From NCBI GenBank assembly GCA_012295275.1, contig CM022677.1, positions 4,270,553 through 4,332,552 of the forward strand: a stretch of 62,000 nt of DNA, written 5' to 3'. The position numbers and the translations under genes are program-made. A model generated the notes under the pieces. That model made no database searches and had not been told where the DNA came from. It was given only the letters and a program-made list of their open reading frames with translations. Shown here piece after piece: positions 57,855-62,000 of the stretch (the stretch's first letter is position 1; each line of letters opens with the position of its first letter). This DNA is from Chrysomallon squamiferum. Lineage: Eukaryota; Mollusca; Gastropoda; Neomphalida; Peltospiridae.

Positions 57855-57936
<82 letters not shown>
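57855..57936. repeat. (GT)n(AG)n compound microsatellite
   Basis: Pure dinucleotide runs joined head to tail. Confidence 0.97.
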
Positions 57937-57937
<1 letters not shown>

Positions 57938-58505
57938 TCAATACACTGTTTAAATATTATAAAAGTATCAAAATTATTTACAATTTTACAGCAGAAATCG
58001 AATAATCAGCCTACTGGTGAAGCCGCTTTGTCTCTCAAAGGCGAGGTCCGAGCAATGTCACCAAAATTACAATAAAAGTAAAGAAAACATGTAATTGAGA
58101 TGACGTACATATATTCCGTTTTCATAGCAATAGTAGTACACGTGTTTCATGACTAGTTACATATATATTACAATGTAATGATTACAGCTATATTACCAAT
58201 ATCATCCAGTTAGTCGTTCAATTTCAGACAGGATTTATTGTTTCCAGTGTGGGGGTGTGTCTGTGTGTGGGTGTGGGTGTGTCTGTGTGTGTGTGTGTGG
58301 GTGTCTGTGTATGGGTGGGTGTGCGCATTTTCTCTCGAGTACAACATGTACGTTATTCGTGGTGGTGAATGATAACCAAGAAAGACCTGATTCCAGCAAG
58401 ATTATTTTTCAGATTTAAAAATATATTAATTAATTAATTAATGATGATAATACTACTACTACTATTACTACAACTAGTACTACTAACAGCAACACCAACA
58501 ATAAC

Positions 58506-58540
<35 letters not shown>

Positions 58541-58766
58541 CAACAACAACAACAACAATAATAATAATAATAATAATTAATTAATTAATAATATTAAGGT
58601 GTATTTCACAGAAAATAATAGCTTTTTTATTCATTGAGATTTGTCACACACACATAAACAAAAATGTTTTCTGTTTCTTTTCTTAGATCTTTTTCTCTAT
58701 ATATTTTATTATTTCTGTGTTAGTCTTTACATGGACTGAGCGATAACTAAATAGCAATACGTAACT
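57937..58766. other. Noncoding sequence with GT- and AAT/AAC-rich repeats
   Basis: GT/GGGTGT-rich stretch at about 58250-58322 and trinucleotide tract at about 58448-58590. No gene. Confidence 0.5.
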
Positions 58767-58966
58767 NNNNNNNNNNNNNNNNNNNNNNNNNNNNNNNNNN
58801 NNNNNNNNNNNNNNNNNNNNNNNNNNNNNNNNNNNNNNNNNNNNNNNNNNNNNNNNNNNNNNNNNNNNNNNNNNNNNNNNNNNNNNNNNNNNNNNNNNNN
58901 NNNNNNNNNNNNNNNNNNNNNNNNNNNNNNNNNNNNNNNNNNNNNNNNNNNNNNNNNNNNNNNNNN
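58767..58966. other. Assembly gap of 200 Ns
   Basis: Exactly 200 Ns, so probably a fixed-size scaffold gap of unknown true length. It lies at the edge of the satellite that follows. Confidence 0.99.
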
Positions 58967-61900
58967 ATGCACACACAGATTATAAATATACAAACATATA
59001 CAATAAACATACACATAATATAATATATGCACACACAGATTATAGATACATATACAAACATACAATAAACATACATAATATAATATAATATATGCACACA
59101 CAGATTATAGATACATATACAAACATATACAATAAACATAAACATAATATAATATATGCACATACAGATTATAGATAAATATACAAACATATACAATAAA
59201 CATACACATAATATAATATATGCAGATATATATATACAAACATATATAGATAATATATACAAAACATATACAATAAACATACACATAATATAATATATGC
59301 ACACACAGATTATAGATACATATACAAACATATACAATAAACATACACATAATATAATATATGCACATGCAGATTATAGATACATATACAAACATATACA
59401 ATAAACATACACATAATATAATATATGCACATACAGATACATAGATACATATACAAACATATACAATAAACATAATAATATATGCATACAGATTATAGAT
59501 ACATATACAAACATATACAATAAACATACACATAATATATATGCACACACAATAGATACATATACAAACATATAAATAAACATATATAATATATGCACAC
59601 ATACAGATTATAGATACATATACAAACATATACAATAAATACACATAATATAATATATGCACATGCAGATTATAGATACATATACAAACATATACAATAA
59701 ACATACACATATATATGCACATGCAGATTATAGATACATATACAAACATATACAATAAACATACATATAAATATATGCACACACAGATTATAGATATACA
59801 TATACAAACATATACAATAAACATATACACATATAATATATGCACACACAGATTATACAAACATATACAAACATATACAATAAACATACACATAATATAA
59901 TATATGCACACACAGATTATAGATACATATACAAACATATACAATAAACATACACATAATATAATATATGCACACACAGATTATAGATACATATACAAAC
60001 ATATACAATATACATAATATATAATATATACATACATATGCAATTATAGATATATACAAACATATACAATAAACATACATATAATATATATACATGCAGA
60101 TTATAGATACATATACAAACATATACAATAAACACATAATACATAATATAATATATATACAAAACATGTACAATAAACATATAATATATACATAATACAT
60201 AACAATAAACAATAAACATACATAATATAATATATGCACATGCAGATTATAGATACATATACAAACATATACAATAAACATACACATAATATAATATATG
60301 CACACACAGATTATAGATACATATACAAACATATACAATAAACATACACATATATAATATATGCACATGCAGATATAGATACATATACAAACATATAAAT
60401 AAACATACATACATAATATAATATATGCACATAGATTATACATACATATACAAAAACATACACATAATAAATATATAATATAATATACAATAAACATATA
60501 TACATTATATACATATACAATAATATGCAACACAGATTATAGATACATATACAAACATATACAATAAACATACATATGCACATGCATATATATATATATA
60601 AAACATATATACATATACATATACACATAATTATAGAACATATACAAACATATAATAAATGCACATAATAGATTATAGATACATATACAAACATATAAAA
60701 TAAACATACACATAATATATATATATGCACATAGATTATAGATACATATACAAACATATACAATAAACATACACATAATATAATATAATATATTATACAA
60801 ATATATATAAAAACATACAATAAACAATAAACATACACATAATATAATATATATATACATACAGATTATAATACATATACATACATAAAATATAATAAAC
60901 ATATAATATAATATATATATATATACATGCACATATAATATATATACAAATATATATATAATACATATATACATATATATAATATATATATATAATATAC
61001 AATAATAATACATATATAAAATATATGCATACACATAATATATATACATATATAAAACATATACAAACATATAAACATACATACACAATATAATAATATA
61101 TGCACACACAGATTATAGATACATATATAAACATATACAATAAACATACACATAATATATATATGCACACATACATACATATACAAACATATACAATAAA
61201 CATACACATAATATATGCACACACAGATATATAGATACATATATAAACATACAAACATATATACAAACATAAACATACATATATATATAATATATGCACA
61301 TGCAGATTATAGATACATATACAAACATATACAATAAACATATACACATAATATAATATATATGCATTATACATATACAAACATATAATAAACATACATA
61401 AAACATATTATAATAATATAAACATACAATAAATATAATATATATATATACACACAGATTATAGATACATATACAAACATATACAATAAACATACACATA
61501 ATATAATATATGCACACACAATAAACATATATATAATATATGATTATAGATACATATACAAACATATACAATAAACATACACATAATATAATATATGCAC
61601 ATATACAGATTATATATATATGCAACATATATACAAACATATACAAACATATACAATAAACATAATAATATAATATATGCACATGCAGATTATAGATACA
61701 TATACAAACATATACAATAAACATACACATATATATATATATATGCACATACAGATTATATATATATACAAACATATACAAAAACATACAAATATATATA
61801 TGCATTATACAAACATATACAAACATACATATATATATAATATATAATACATACAGATTATAGATACATATACAAACATATACAAAACATACATATACAA

Positions 61901-62000
61901 TATACATATAATATATATATACAAACATATACAATAAACATATATATATATACAAACAAACATATAACATATATAATATACATATAACATAATATATAGA
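58967..62000. repeat. 64-bp AT-rich satellite, runs off the window
   Basis: Unit ATGCACACACAGATTATAGA, then TACATATACAAACATATACA, ATAAACATACACATAATATA, ATAT; the period is 64 bases where copies are regular (for example 59297 to 59361). About 47 unit lengths, with increasing indels to the right. Long minus-strand frames rich in Tyr, Ile, Cys and Val arise from the repeat and are not genes. Confidence 0.95.

Noticed and set aside
58683-61990. Long minus-strand frames of up to 290 codons with YVCICIYN-type repeats
   Set aside because: Translations of the 64-bp satellite, and some run through Ns.

Overview
The window is eukaryotic, very AT-rich and packed with microsatellites. Coding information occurs as short exons with GT-AG borders, mostly on the minus strand. 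The gene families (ErbB/EGFR-like receptor, innexin, TIR domain, methionyl-tRNA synthetase remnants) and the repeats (DIRS-type element with an SGNH hydrolase domain, tRNA-derived SINEs, hAT, MULE, Ty3/gypsy and LINE fragments) fit a lophotrochozoan, most likely a mollusc. The species call is inference.

Layout. (1) 292-8898, minus: an EGFR/ErbB-like locus. It has two tandem signal-peptide exons, an L1-domain exon, three exons running into the furin-like Cys-rich region, and then, with no second half of the ectodomain, no transmembrane segment and no N-lobe, two tyrosine-kinase exons. The first kinase exon carries an in-frame TGA. Three consecutive exons have their 5' splice site duplicated, two of them in long tandem arrays. 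(2) 9.0-12.9 kb: mostly noncoding, with one GC-richer repeat. (3) 12.9-19.2 kb, minus: a broken cluster of TIR-domain and zinc-ribbon exons, invaded by a plus-strand DIRS/YR retroelement (14.5-17.1 kb). (4) About 20 kb: a MITE-like element. (5) 21.5-25.0 kb, plus: an innexin locus with a recognisable promoter and a tiny start-codon exon, whose main exon is disrupted by deletions and an 86-bp tandem array. (6) 29.0-49.0 kb, minus: a five-exon gene of unknown function. Its third exon lies in a segmental duplication of about 2 kb; the copy at 47 kb has a stop codon. The two copies flank about 12 kb of nested transposon debris and an interstitial telomere-like array. (7) 50-56 kb, plus: methionyl-tRNA synthetase remnants, a MULE transposase fragment and unrecognised exon-like pieces. 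(8) 56-58.7 kb: noncoding. (9) A 200-base N gap, then about 3 kb of a 64-bp AT-rich satellite running off the window end.

Most genes carry single-base frame breaks. Some may be assembly errors rather than real lesions, so calls of pseudogene versus gene are marked accordingly. No CRISPR array, bacterial operon or intact mobile element was seen. The most unusual structure is the repeated amplification of splice-donor sites across successive exons of the EGFR-like locus.
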